Shown piece by piece: positions 42,815 through 52,414 of a stretch of 64,000 nt of DNA. Within the stretch, counting starts at the first letter, position 1. The number at the start of each line of letters is the position of its first letter. The stretch is from Lentimicrobiaceae bacterium (GTDB lineage: Bacteria; Bacteroidota; Bacteroidia; Bacteroidales; Lentimicrobiaceae): assembly GCA_020636745.1 (NCBI GenBank), contig JACJXH010000005.1:1-64000 (forward strand), written 5' to 3'. Under the pieces are notes generated by a model. It had not been told where the DNA came from, searched no databases, and saw nothing but the letters and a program-made list of their open reading frames with translations. A program made the position numbers and the translations under genes.

Positions 42815-45010
42815 TTATTCTGTAATCCCTACCCTGTTCAGGATAAAAGCGACTTCAAAGGCTGTTTCTTTAAGCGCATCAAACCGGCCGGTTGCGCCAC
42901 CATGGCCGGACTCCATATTGGTTTTAAGTAAAAGAATATTGTCATCTGTTTTCAAGGCTCTGAGTTTGGCCACAAATTTGGCAGGTTCATGGTAGCCAAC
43001 CTGAGAATCGTTAAGTCCGCCTGTTACGAGCATATTGGGATAATTCTGTGCTTTTACATTGTCGTAAGGTGAGTATGACAGCATATACCGGTAATACTCC
43101 TCCTCATTTGGATTTCCCCACTCTTCATATTCCTGAGTGGTAAGCGGCAAGCTGCTGTCAAGCATGGTATTGATCACATCTACAAAAGGCACTTGCGCCA
43201 CCACAGTATTGAACAGGTCTGGTCGCATATTCACCACTGCTCCCATCAGCAAACCACCTGCGCTTCCACCCATAATGGCCAGCTTTGAGGAGGTAGTGAG
43301 CTGATCAGCAATCAGTTTTTCGCCGCAGGCAATAAAATCAGTGAAAGTGTTTTTCTTATTCAGCAGCTTGCCATCTTCATACCATTGTTCGCCCATATCA
43401 CTTCCACCTCTGATTTGAGCAATGGCAAATACAAAGCCCCTGTCAATCAAACTATAAAAACTTGAGATAAAGTATGCGTCAGAGCTGGCTCCGTATGAAC
43501 CGTAAGAATAGAGCAGTGCCGGATTGCTACCGTCTTTTTTCAGTGATTTTTTATACACTACTGACATCGGTACTTTTACGCCATCAGTTGCTGTAGCCCA
43601 AATACGTTCAACGGTATAATCATCGGGATGAAAACCTCCGGGAATTTCCTGCTGTTTAAGCAATGTACTTTTACCACTTTCCATGTCATAGTCGTACACA
43701 CTGGCAGGCCGGTTAAGTGAAGTATATCCATAGCGAAGGTTAGTGGAATTGTACTCAGGAGTTCCACTGGTGTATGCAGTATAAACGGGTTCAGGAAAAC
43801 TGATGGTATTCAGTTTGCCATCACGCAAACCCAGCACTTTAATCTCAACCAGTCCGTTTTTGCGGATTTCAGCAGCCAGATAATGCTGAAACACCTCAAG
43901 ACCTTCAATTTTAGCATCTTTATCATGAGGAATCATCACTTTCCATGTGGCTCGATTTTCAAAACCTTTCAAGGGTGCTTCATACACCATAGAATTCAGA
44001 TGCTCTCTATCCTTATACTGAATAAAAAACTTATCCTTGTGATGAAAAACATGATATTCAACATCTTTTGTCCGGGGCACAAAAACTTTAAATGCCCCCA
44101 GGGGTTCACTGGCTGGTAAATACAAATATTCAGATGTTGTAAAACTGGCCGATGAAATAAAAATAAAGTCATTGGTTTTACTTTTCTCAACATTGAGGAT
44201 AAACTGCTCATCAGGTTCTTCAAACACCATCACATCAGCTTTTGTGTCGCCTAAAGTGTGACGGTATACCCTGTAAGCTCTGAGTGCATCATTTCCTATT
44301 GTATAAAACAGCGTTTGGTTATCATTGGCCCAGGCAAAGCTCTGCACTTTGTCAATGCTCACCGGCAAATCCTGACCGGTTTTCAGGTCACGTACTTTAA
44401 GGGTAAAATCAGCATATGAACCTGTTTCATTTGCCAGATAAGCCACCAGATTGTTGTCAGTACTCACATCATAACCGGCAAAAATATAAGCCTGTTTCCC
44501 TTCAGCCAGTTTGTTTACATCAAAAATTACTTCTTCGGGAGCCGACACACTCCCTTTTTTACGGCAATAAATCCGGTATTGTTTCCCTTCTTCGGTACGC
44601 GAATAATAAAAATATCCATGATTGAGCTGCGGCACTGTTTCATCCGTCTCTTTGATGCGACCTTTCATTTCGGCAAACAATTTTTCCTGAAGCGGCACTG
44701 TTGATTTCATTACAGTATCGCAATAGGCATTTTCAGCATTCAGATAATCAATCACTTCCGGATTGGTTTTATCTTTTAGCCAGTAATAATTATCGGTACG
44801 GGTGTTGCCAAATTCGGTAAATAATACCGGTTCTGTTTTGGCAACCGGTGCAGGAGGAAAATCGCTTTGGTTGGTTATTTTCACAGTGTTAACGGGTGTT
44901 TGTTTGCAGGCTGCCAGGCTGAGCGCCAGGGCAAAAACCATTACTGGCAGAGATACTATATGTCGTGTATCTGCGTGAAGCCTGTTAAAATAATGAGCTG
45001 TTTGTGACAT
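42815..45010 (-). CDS. S9 family oligopeptidase (prolyl oligopeptidase/PtrB-like)
   Basis: A 731-residue serine peptidase starting at ATG 45010; the frame stays open 50 codons further, but that extension does not resemble any leader. The N-terminus shows a lipoprotein-type signal ending LSLAAC, so the enzyme is probably lipid-anchored in the periplasm. A beta-propeller domain precedes the alpha/beta hydrolase domain with S583 in GGSAGGLLMGA and H703 in SGHGGATGRF. Overall features (FTEFGNTRTDNYYWLKDK near the start, YGSYG, RGGSDMGEQWYEDGK) are those of oligopeptidase B / prolyl oligopeptidase. It degrades short peptides. Confidence 0.9.
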   Translation of the reverse strand: MSQTAHYFNRLHADTRHIVSLPVMVFALALSLAACKQTPVNTVKITNQSDFPPAPVAKTEPVLFTEFGNTRTDNYYWLKDKTNPEVIDYLNAENAYCDTVMKSTVPLQEKLFAEMKGRIKETDETVPQLNHGYFYYSRTEEGKQYRIYCRKKGSVSAPEEVIFDVNKLAEGKQAYIFAGYDVSTDNNLVAYLANETGSYADFTLKVRDLKTGQDLPVSIDKVQSFAWANDNQTLFYTIGNDALRAYRVYRHTLGDTKADVMVFEEPDEQFILNVEKSKTNDFIFISSASFTTSEYLYLPASEPLGAFKVFVPRTKDVEYHVFHHKDKFFIQYKDREHLNSMVYEAPLKGFENRATWKVMIPHDKDAKIEGLEVFQHYLAAEIRKNGLVEIKVLGLRDGKLNTISFPEPVYTAYTSGTPEYNSTNLRYGYTSLNRPASVYDYDMESGKSTLLKQQEIPGGFHPDDYTVERIWATATDGVKVPMSVVYKKSLKKDGSNPALLYSYGSYGASSDAYFISSFYSLIDRGFVFAIAQIRGGSDMGEQWYEDGKLLNKKNTFTDFIACGEKLIADQLTTSSKLAIMGGSAGGLLMGAVVNMRPDLFNTVVAQVPFVDVINTMLDSSLPLTTQEYEEWGNPNEEEYYRYMLSYSPYDNVKAQNYPNMLVTGGLNDSQVGYHEPAKFVAKLRALKTDDNILLLKTNMESGHGGATGRFDALKETAFEVAFILNRVGITE

Positions 45011-45190
45011 AAAAAGAAGGTTTGCTTTACAAGATGTAAATTTAGATAAAAGATACATCACAAACCGCCAGGTATTTGCACAATTTTGAGAAAGGGAACT
45101 TACAACAACACAGGAAATTTGTAATAGAAAGATAGCCCCCTGTTGATTTTGACAACACAAATTGCATCCCTGACCGGTTTAAAACAAATT

Positions 45191-46654
45191 TTAGAGCTCC
45201 TTTCTAAGCCTGGCAACCGGAATATTTAATTGCTCGCGGTATTTGGCAACGGTGCGGCGGGCGATGTTATACCCTTTTTCTTTCAGGATATCGGTTAATT
45301 GTTCATCGGTTAGAGGCTTTCCCTTTTCTTCACCCTCGATACAATCGGAGAGAATTTTCTTGATTTCGCGGGTGGAAACTTCCTCGCCCGAATCGGTTGA
45401 CATGGATTCCGAAAAGAAACTCTTGAGCAGAAACGTGCCAAAAGGTGTCTGTACGTATTTTGAATTGGCCACGCGCGAAATGGTTGAAATATCCAGCCCG
45501 ACAATCTCCGCGATATCCTTCAAAATCATGGGGCGCAACCTTGTTTCGTCGCCAGTCAGAAAGTAATCGCGCTGATATTCCATAATAGCACTCATGGTGA
45601 CATACAAGGTATTTTGCCTTTGTTTGATGGCATCAATAAACCACTTGGCTGAATCTATTTTTTGCTTGATAAACATAACCGCATCTTTCTGGCTATTGCT
45701 TTTCGATTTGCTTTCAGCATAAGTTTCGAGCATATCAACATAGGTGCGGCTCAAGCGCAACTCAGGCATATTGCGCGAATTAACCTGAAGTTCAAGCTCT
45801 TCATCTTTGCTGTAAACAAAGAAATCAGGCATGATATATTGATTTCCGCGGGTAGTTTCGCCCACAGAGTTACCGGGTTTAGGATTCAGTTTGAGGATTT
45901 CGTTAACTGCTTCACGTAAATCCTCTTCACTAACGCGGGCTTTTTTCGAAATTTTGTCGTAATGCTTTTTGGTAAGTTCATCAAAATAACGCTCAATCAG
46001 CAGGATAGCCAGCACAACAGACGGGGTAGGCTCAATGCGTCTTAACTGAATAAGCAGGCACTCGCGCAAATCGCGTGCCCCAACACCCGGCGGGTCAAAT
46101 TCCTGCACAACCTGCAACATTTGATTTAACTCCTCGGGGGTTGTCATGATATTCTGACTAAAGGCCAGGTCATCAACCATCGCATTGAGAGGCCGGTTCA
46201 GATAGCCGGAATCATCGAGATTTCCAATGATATAAGAAGCAATCTGCATCTGCGTTTCGTTCAGCCGCCGCAACCCGAGCTGTGAAATCAACATTTCGTG
46301 AAAACTAATACCAGAGGCATAAGGCACATCGCGGCGCTCATCATCGGCACTTGAATTATTGGCATTCAGGCGGTAAGCCGGAATATCATCATCATCCAGA
46401 TAGTCGGTAATATCAAAATCATCGCGCTCACGTTCCAGTTCATCAACCGGATCGGGCTCAGTATCAGGAATCTGTTCATCAGCATCGGTACTCATCTCAG
46501 GGTCTCCGGCGTCTTCAAGAGCAGGATTTTCTTCAATTTCCTGTTTGATTCGCTGTTCCAGAGCAATAGATGGAATCTGCAGCAATTTCATAAGCAGAAT
46601 CTGCTGCGGCGACAGTTTCTGAAGTAGTTTCTGCTGAAGTTTCTGGGTTAACAT
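45191..46654 (-). CDS. rpoN: RNA polymerase sigma-54 factor
   Basis: A 487-residue sigma-54. Region I is the glutamine- and leucine-rich N-terminus (LTQKLQQKLLQKLSPQQILLMKLLQIP), followed by an acidic region II and the core-binding domain. The helix-turn-helix lies around RPMILKDIAEIVGLDISTISR, and the RpoN box ARRTVAKYRE is at 465-474. It directs polymerase to -24/-12 promoters and needs an AAA+ activator; no such activator gene is in the window. A two-element promoter precedes it. Confidence 0.97.
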   Translation of the reverse strand: MLTQKLQQKLLQKLSPQQILLMKLLQIPSIALEQRIKQEIEENPALEDAGDPEMSTDADEQIPDTEPDPVDELERERDDFDITDYLDDDDIPAYRLNANNSSADDERRDVPYASGISFHEMLISQLGLRRLNETQMQIASYIIGNLDDSGYLNRPLNAMVDDLAFSQNIMTTPEELNQMLQVVQEFDPPGVGARDLRECLLIQLRRIEPTPSVVLAILLIERYFDELTKKHYDKISKKARVSEEDLREAVNEILKLNPKPGNSVGETTRGNQYIMPDFFVYSKDEELELQVNSRNMPELRLSRTYVDMLETYAESKSKSNSQKDAVMFIKQKIDSAKWFIDAIKQRQNTLYVTMSAIMEYQRDYFLTGDETRLRPMILKDIAEIVGLDISTISRVANSKYVQTPFGTFLLKSFFSESMSTDSGEEVSTREIKKILSDCIEGEEKGKPLTDEQLTDILKEKGYNIARRTVAKYREQLNIPVARLRKEL

Positions 46655-46693
46655 CTGATTCCTTTATTAGTCCTGAAAATTACTGAAAAGTTA

Positions 46694-46723
46694 CAAAAAT
46701 AATGCGTCAGATTAAAAACGCAA
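46694..46723 (-). promoter_or_regulatory. Promoter for rpoN
   Basis: On the minus strand TTG (46721-46723) is followed after 19 bp by TATTTTTG (46694-46701), a good fit to the Bacteroidota consensus, 40 bp before the start codon. Confidence 0.55.
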
Positions 46724-46809
46724 AAAATTGTTGTTTAGTACCGCTTTATATTCGCTTTTGATTACTATTTATAACAGTTACAGCCAGGAAGTAACCCCCT
46801 GACTACTAC

Positions 46810-48216
46810 TTAAAATTCAGCATTCATCGGTGTTCTTGGGAAAGGAATTACATCACGGATGTTGGCCATGCCTGTTACAAACAAAATCAGGCGTTCGAAA
46901 CCGAGACCAAAGCCAGCATGTGGCGCTGTACCAAACCTGCGGGTATCCAAATACCACCATATATCCTTTTCAGGAATGCCCATTTCGCTGCATCGGGTAG
47001 TAAGTTTTTCGAGAATTTCTTCGCGCTGCGAACCGCCGATGATTTCACCAATGCGGGGAAATAAAACATCCATTGCTCTTACTGTTTTCCCATCTTCATT
47101 TTGTTTCATGTAGAATGCCTTGATGTTTTTGGGATAATCAGTCAGGATTACCGGACGTTTAAAATGCTTTTCAACCAGAAAACGTTCATGCTCACTTTGT
47201 AGATCTGTACCCCAATCAACCGGGTATTCAAATTTCTGACCGGAAGCTTTCAGAATCTCAATGCCTTCGGTATAAGTAAGACGTTTAAAATCATTGTTCA
47301 CCACAAATTTCAGCCTTTCAATCAGCTCATTGTCATACATTTTATTGAGGAACTCAAGGTCGTCGAAGCAATGTTCGAGTGCATAGCCTACCAGATATTT
47401 GAGAAAATCTTCGGCCAAATCCATGTTATCCACAATGTCGTAAAAAGCCATTTCAGGTTCTATCATCCAGAACTCGGCCAGATGGCGTGGTGTATTTGAA
47501 TTTTCGGCCCGGAAAGTGGGTCCGAAAGTATAGATGTTTGACAGAGCCAGTGCGCCCAGCTCACCTTCAAGTTGCCCCGAAACAGTAAGATTGGTGGCTT
47601 TACCGAAAAAGTCCTGTCCAAAATCCACCTCACCGGTTTCGGTAAGTGGTGGATTTTTGGCGTCAAGTGTAGTAACGCGAAACATGGCTCCGGCACCTTC
47701 TGCATCAGAACCGGTTACGATGGGTGTGTGCAGATAATAAAACCCGTGGTCGTTAAAATATTTATGAATGGCAAATGCCATGGCATGACGGATACGCAAA
47801 ACAGCACCGAATGTGTTGGTACGGGGCCTGAGGTGAGCAATTTCGCGCAAAAACTCCAGTGTATGACCTTTTTTCTGAAGCGGATATGTTTCAGCATCAG
47901 CTGTACCATAAACTTCAATTTCTTTGGCCTGAATTTCAACCGCCTGGCCCTGACCTGGTGATTCGACCAATAGCCCGTTTACCGAAATACAGGCTCCGGT
48001 TGTAATCAGTTTCATCGTTTGCTCGTCAAAACCAGCCAGGTCAACAACAATCTGAATATTATGAATAATGGAACCATCGTTCAGTGCAATAAAAGCCACA
48101 TTTTTATTTCCGCGTTTGGTTCGCACCCATCCTTTCAGGTTAACCATGTTACCAGCGCCTATCTGTTCCCACTGGCGAAGTACATCCGCAATTTTTGTTC
48201 TTTTGAGCGATTCCAT
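46810..48216 (-). CDS. asnS: Asparaginyl-tRNA synthetase
   Basis: A 468-residue class IIb synthetase, the usual length. The N-terminal OB-fold anticodon domain (MVNLKGWVRTKRGNKNVAFIALNDGS) is followed by the catalytic domain with motif 2 (TFRAENSNTPRHLAEFWMIEPE) and motif 3 (GFGLGFERLILFVTG). ATG 48216 is chosen because MESLKRTKI starts the family-like region; a reading from 48240 adds eight residues. It charges tRNA-Asn with asparagine. TAACTTTG at 48284-48291 (minus) is the likely -7 element. Confidence 0.96.
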   Translation of the reverse strand: MESLKRTKIADVLRQWEQIGAGNMVNLKGWVRTKRGNKNVAFIALNDGSIIHNIQIVVDLAGFDEQTMKLITTGACISVNGLLVESPGQGQAVEIQAKEIEVYGTADAETYPLQKKGHTLEFLREIAHLRPRTNTFGAVLRIRHAMAFAIHKYFNDHGFYYLHTPIVTGSDAEGAGAMFRVTTLDAKNPPLTETGEVDFGQDFFGKATNLTVSGQLEGELGALALSNIYTFGPTFRAENSNTPRHLAEFWMIEPEMAFYDIVDNMDLAEDFLKYLVGYALEHCFDDLEFLNKMYDNELIERLKFVVNNDFKRLTYTEGIEILKASGQKFEYPVDWGTDLQSEHERFLVEKHFKRPVILTDYPKNIKAFYMKQNEDGKTVRAMDVLFPRIGEIIGGSQREEILEKLTTRCSEMGIPEKDIWWYLDTRRFGTAPHAGFGLGFERLILFVTGMANIRDVIPFPRTPMNAEF

Positions 48217-48283
48217 TATTGGTTTATTATTGATTGTCAATATGATAAATTTACCCGGCCTGAATCTTGCGGCAAGGAGGTGG

Positions 48284-48291
48284 CAAAGTTA
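48284..48291 (-). promoter_or_regulatory. -7 element for asnS
   Basis: Minus-strand TAACTTTG, about 68 nt before the asnS start. No clear -33 TTG. It is arranged divergently to the -7 element of the DAHP synthase gene. Confidence 0.35.
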
Positions 48292-48362
48292 AGAAAATTC
48301 CGGTTCTGAAAAGCGAGCTTTACTGACATGTACTGCCCTGCCTGTGAGCCGGAAAGATTTAT

Positions 48363-48370
48363 TACTTTTG
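48363..48370 (+). promoter_or_regulatory. -7 element for DAHP synthase gene
   Basis: TACTTTTG matches TAnnTTTG, 15 nt before the ATG at 48386. This short leader supports that ATG over the upstream in-frame ATG at 48344, which lies before the -7 element. Confidence 0.4.
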
Positions 48371-48385
48371 CAAAAAAAACGCCCT

Positions 48386-49477
48386 ATGGACTTTCAGCCA
48401 CTGCATGTATGGATACCCGGCAGCACCCAACCACTGGTCATTGCTGGCCCTTGCAGTGCCGAAACCGAAGAGCAGGTGATGATTACAGCCCAGGCAATCA
48501 GTCAGATACCACAGGTAAAAGTATTCAGGGCCGGAATCTGGAAGCCCAGAACACGCCCCGGTACCTTCGAAGGCGTTGGCGTTGATGGGTTGCGCTGGCT
48601 TAAAAGAGTAAAAAAGGAAACCGGACTTTTAACCACAGTTGAAGTAGCCAGCCCCCAGCATGTACAGGAAGCTCTTGCACATAATATTGATATTCTGTGG
48701 ATTGGAGCCCGTACCGTTGTTAATCCATTTTCCATGCAGGAACTTTCAGAAAGCCTTGCCGGAATTGACATTCCGGTTATGGTAAAAAACCCGGTAAATC
48801 CTGACCTGGGACTTTGGATAGGCGCCATTGAGCGGCTTTACAAAAACGGACTTCACCGGATTGCTGCCATTCACCGTGGATTTTATCAATTTGAAAAAAC
48901 GCAATACCGCAATGCTCCGCAGTGGGAAATTCCCATTGAACTGATGCGGCAAATGCCCGGCCTGCCGGTAATTTGTGATCCGAGCCATATTGGCGGCAAC
49001 CGGAAACTGCTGCAACAAATATCGCAACAAGCCCTTGACCTGGAAATGCAGGGACTGATGATTGAAACCCACCCTAACCCTGATCTTGCCTGGACTGATG
49101 CTGCGCAGCAGGTTACACCTGCAACATTAGATCAAATTCTTAATCAGCTGATTTTACGCGACCAGACAGGCAGTCGTGAATTTGAACGTTCGCTTGAAGA
49201 ATTGCGCCTCGAAATTGACCAGATTGACTACGAAATGATTCAACTTCTGGCCAAAAGAATGCATATTGCCGAAGAAATGGGCCTTTATAAGTATACCCAT
49301 AACATCACCATCCTTCAACTGCAACGCTGGAAAAAACTATTTGCCGACCGTATCAAAAAAGGCCGCAAAGCAGGCCTCGATACCAAATTTCTGGCAGCAC
49401 TGCTTCAATTGGTACACGAACAGTCTATTCAAATTCAGACAGAGGTGATGAACCAACCCTCCTCAAAAAAACATTAG
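48386..49477 (+). CDS. DAHP synthase-chorismate mutase fusion
   Basis: A 363-residue bifunctional enzyme of aromatic amino acid synthesis. Residues 1-~265 are a DAHP synthase of the AroA/KDO8P-like type (VIAGPCSAETEEQV, VFRAGIWKPRTRPGTFEG, PVICDPSHIGGNR). Residues ~270-355 are a chorismate mutase domain of the AroQ type (LRLEIDQIDYEMIQLLAKRM ... LYKYTHNITILQLQRW). The domain order is DAHP synthase first, the usual Bacteroidota arrangement; the mutase part may confer prephenate or chorismate feedback. The start at 48386 follows from the promoter position. Confidence 0.93.
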   Translation: MDFQPLHVWIPGSTQPLVIAGPCSAETEEQVMITAQAISQIPQVKVFRAGIWKPRTRPGTFEGVGVDGLRWLKRVKKETGLLTTVEVASPQHVQEALAHNIDILWIGARTVVNPFSMQELSESLAGIDIPVMVKNPVNPDLGLWIGAIERLYKNGLHRIAAIHRGFYQFEKTQYRNAPQWEIPIELMRQMPGLPVICDPSHIGGNRKLLQQISQQALDLEMQGLMIETHPNPDLAWTDAAQQVTPATLDQILNQLILRDQTGSREFERSLEELRLEIDQIDYEMIQLLAKRMHIAEEMGLYKYTHNITILQLQRWKKLFADRIKKGRKAGLDTKFLAALLQLVHEQSIQIQTEVMNQPSSKKH

Positions 49478-49966
49478 AACCCAAGGGCATGTCTGCATTA
49501 TTTACTGCACATTAATCATGTGACTTATTTCATTTATATACACACACTTACCTACTATAAGATTATCCATTAATTGCACATTTCTAACATTTGCTTTATT
49601 CGCATTACAATATAATTACTTAAAAAGAAGAATATGAAAAACCTATTTTTAGGATTGTCATAGAACGGATGAACGGCATTTACATTCCCAAAAGAGGTAA
49701 GCGCAGAAAATGACCCGAATACTGCAATCATTTTGGCGCCAACAACCATTTTATGTACCTTTTATACAGGTAAACCATGACCAGTTGCAAAATTGATATG
49801 GAATAAAATGCAACAACATTTTTAACACCCAAACTAACACTTTGTATTACTCAAATGCCTTCTCAGTAAAGGAAACAGACTTGCGACTACGTCCGTTTCA
49901 GATTATTATATCTGCAAAGATGATTTTCTAACACGGGTGAAGCATTCTCACGGATTCCGAAGCACT
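49478..49966. other. 489-bp spacer with a decayed small gene
   Basis: No intact gene is seen. It contains the interrupted small secreted-peptide frame described at 49634-49780. The remainder is AT-rich and shows nothing recognisable. Confidence 0.5.
49634..49780 (+). pseudogene. Small secreted peptide gene with two in-frame stops
   Basis: ATG 49634 opens MKNLFLGLS, then TAG (49661) and TGA (49670) interrupt, yet the same frame continues for 35 sense codons as TAFTFPKEVSAEND and NTAIILAPTTILCTFYTGKP to a final TGA at 49778. Without the two stops it would be a 48-residue peptide with a signal sequence ending around VSA. A purine-rich AAAAAGAAGAA precedes the ATG. Most likely a recently inactivated small exported peptide gene; chance is possible because the frame is short. 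Confidence 0.4.
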
Positions 49967-50734
49967 TCAGAACACATACCCTATTCCGCCTGACAATCTG
50001 AAAGAATACATTTTAATTCCCCGGCCGTTTGCTGAATAAGCCGATTCTTCCTGCATATGAAACCGGCCCGTTGAACCGATAAGAGTGGATGGAAGGTCAG
50101 AAGCCAGCCTCAGGGTAAGATACACGCCCGATTTTGTGATTCTTGCATTCCAGCACCCTTCAAGGCTGAAATGCAACTGAGGATGTGGCACAACCTTATC
50201 AATCCCGTACAAAGCACTTATATTTTGATCCATTGAAAACCTGATTGGATAAAGACAGCCTGCCGAAAGCCCTATAAAAAAACCATAAGGAAGATTTTCA
50301 TCATAATTTCCCAAATATAGCATGGCCATCAGGCTTGTAGAAATGGTGGACACATAGGCCAAATGGAATTCTTCATCACTGTTAAGCCGTATCAGGCCAA
50401 TATCCTGATAAAAGTAACCAAGCCGGCCTTCAAGCCTCAATCTGCTATTCCGGTAATATCCAACAACCATTTCAACAGGTATTGTGGTTTTAAATCCCGG
50501 CCTGAAATGCTGCAAATGATTAAAGTACAAAGAATCATATCCTCCTGATATCTCTGCCTGATGGTCAAAAGGCCCAAAGTGCGATTGGGAACCTATATTG
50601 ATTTCGTAATAGTATAATGGCAAACTTTTGGATGGTTGTGCAAACAGGAGCGAACTATACAGGATTCCCCACAGGAATATCACACCTGCAACGGGCAAAT
50701 ATTTGCGGAAGCTGAACAAGGTTTTTCTGTTCAT
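49967..50734 (-). CDS. Outer membrane beta-barrel-like protein
   Basis: A 255-residue protein starting at MNRKTLF (50734); three upstream residues are possible. A long N-terminal hydrophobic signal (about 14-33, ending SSLLFAQ) is followed by alternating strands with aromatic residues (YYYEINIGSQSHFG, PVEMVVGYYRNSRLRLEGRLGYF, FSLEGCWNARIT) and a final YVF, typical of an outer membrane barrel. No family can be named. It is divergent from hflX. Confidence 0.65.
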   Translation of the reverse strand: MNRKTLFSFRKYLPVAGVIFLWGILYSSLLFAQPSKSLPLYYYEINIGSQSHFGPFDHQAEISGGYDSLYFNHLQHFRPGFKTTIPVEMVVGYYRNSRLRLEGRLGYFYQDIGLIRLNSDEEFHLAYVSTISTSLMAMLYLGNYDENLPYGFFIGLSAGCLYPIRFSMDQNISALYGIDKVVPHPQLHFSLEGCWNARITKSGVYLTLRLASDLPSTLIGSTGRFHMQEESAYSANGRGIKMYSFRLSGGIGYVF

Positions 50735-50778
50735 TACCTGCAAATCATTCAGTTTTTGAAAGCTGATTGATTGATAAT

Positions 50779-50809
50779 CAAATATAATGAATAATCAGGG
50801 CAATTCCAA
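50779..50809 (-). promoter_or_regulatory. Promoter for outer membrane protein gene
   Basis: On the minus strand TTG (50807-50809) is followed after 20 bp by TATATTTG (50779-50786), fitting the Bacteroidota consensus, about 45 bp before the start codon. Confidence 0.5.
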
Positions 50810-50920
50810 TAATCAGGCAGAATAAAACCCCAAAAGCTCAAAAGACCATCCGTGCTTCCAGCCTGAACCGTCCATCCATGATACACGAAAAATTGAATTG
50901 AAATTGTATTCTCACTATTC

Positions 50921-50952
50921 TTGATAAACATCAAACCATTACATTATCTTTG
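50921..50952 (+). promoter_or_regulatory. Promoter for hflX
   Basis: TTG (50921-50923) is followed after 21 bp by TATCTTTG (50945-50952) and CACCGC. The start codon is 29 nt downstream of the -7 element. Confidence 0.6.
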
Positions 50953-50981
50953 CACCGCTTTATTTTATACATAATTTATTG

Positions 50982-52166
50982 ATGTTTAACACTTCCCCTG
51001 AAATTGAAACTGCTGTACTTGTCGGACTTATTACTAACCGGCAGGATGAAACCCTGGTAAACGAAACGCTTGACGAGCTCGATTTTTTACTTGAAACAGC
51101 CGGAGGCCTTTCTGTAAAACGATTTGTTCAAAAGCTTGATAAACCGGACTCACGCACATTTGTTGGTTCAGGAAAACTGGAAGAAATCAGTGCATTCATC
51201 AAGGCCGAGAAGGTAGCAACCGTTGTTTTTGATGACGAGCTAAGCCCGTCGCAGCTGCGCAACATTGAACGTGAACTCGGATGCAAGGTGCTTGACCGCA
51301 CCACCCTTATTCTGGATATTTTTGCCAAACGGGCCCGAACTGCTACTGCCAGAACCCAGGTAGAACTTGCACAGCTACAATATCTCTTACCCAGGCTTTC
51401 GCGCATGTGGACTCACCTTGAAAAGCAACGCGGAGGTATAGGAATGCGTGGCCCGGGTGAAAAGGAAATTGAAACCGACCGCCGCATTATCCGCGATAAA
51501 ATATCACTGCTCAAAGAAAAGCTAAAAGATATTGACAAACAAAAAGTTACGCAACGCAGTGGCCGCGAAAAGCTGGTAAGAGTCGCTTTAATTGGTTATA
51601 CCAACGTTGGAAAATCAACCCTGATGAATCTTCTGAGCAAATCAGAAGTATTTGCTGAAAACAAGCTATTTGCCACCCTTGATACCACCGTTCGGAAAAT
51701 GGTTATAGACAACCTGCCCTTTTTACTTACAGATACGGTAGGATTTATCCGCAAACTTCCCCATAGCCTGGTTGAATCGTTTAAATCAACCCTTGATGAA
51801 GTACGTGAGGCCGATTTGCTCCTGCATGTGGTTGACATTTCGCATCCCGGATTCGAAGACCAGATTGAAGTAGTAAACCAAACCCTGGCCGATATCAAGG
51901 CTTCTGACAAACCCGTGATGATGGTTTTCAATAAAGTAGATGCCTATTCATTTGTTGAAAAGGAAGAAAGCGACCTGAGCCCGGCAACCCGCGAAAATAT
52001 AACACTTGACGAGTTAAAGCGGACCTGGATTGCCAAAGTAAACAACCCTGCCCAGTTTATTTCAGCCACCAAAAAGTTGCACATCGACGAGTTCAGATCG
52101 GCCCTGTACACAGCTATCCGCGATATTCACGTGGTCAGATACCCTTACAATAAATTGTTGTATTAA
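50982..52166 (+). CDS. hflX: Ribosome-associated GTPase HflX
   Basis: A 394-residue GTPase. The N-terminal HflX domain (FVGSGKLEEISAFI, DDELSPSQLRNIE) and helical GPGEKEIETDRRII linker lead to the G domain with GYTNVGKSTL near residue 205, DTVGFIRKLPH and FNKVD. HflX splits stalled or stressed 70S ribosomes. ATG 50982 is used; a TTG one codon earlier is unlikely. It stands alone with a good promoter. Confidence 0.95.
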   Translation: MFNTSPEIETAVLVGLITNRQDETLVNETLDELDFLLETAGGLSVKRFVQKLDKPDSRTFVGSGKLEEISAFIKAEKVATVVFDDELSPSQLRNIERELGCKVLDRTTLILDIFAKRARTATARTQVELAQLQYLLPRLSRMWTHLEKQRGGIGMRGPGEKEIETDRRIIRDKISLLKEKLKDIDKQKVTQRSGREKLVRVALIGYTNVGKSTLMNLLSKSEVFAENKLFATLDTTVRKMVIDNLPFLLTDTVGFIRKLPHSLVESFKSTLDEVREADLLLHVVDISHPGFEDQIEVVNQTLADIKASDKPVMMVFNKVDAYSFVEKEESDLSPATRENITLDELKRTWIAKVNNPAQFISATKKLHIDEFRSALYTAIRDIHVVRYPYNKLLY

Positions 52167-52383
52167 TTCTCCGGTTAAACGCTTTATGCGCTTTTACTAA
52201 CTGCAGCACATCTTCCTGTTTAGCTGAAATTAATCTCAGGTAATAGTAAAAATACACCCCTGACTTTCCGCCCATATCAGCAAACCTGACTTCTGTTATC
52301 ATCAGGTTATTCCGGTTTGTAAACGATGTTTAAAATATCCGTTGCCTGTATGAAGAATATCTGCATAAAATCCGCTCAATTTA

Positions 52384-52391
52384 TACCTTTG
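52384..52391 (+). promoter_or_regulatory. -7 element for P-loop kinase gene
   Basis: TACCTTTG followed by CAGCG lies 24 nt before the ATG at 52415, the same layout as before transaldolase. The -33 box is weak (CTG at 20 bp). Confidence 0.45.
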
Positions 52392-52414
52392 CAGCGAAAA
52401 ATAATGAATTGAAT

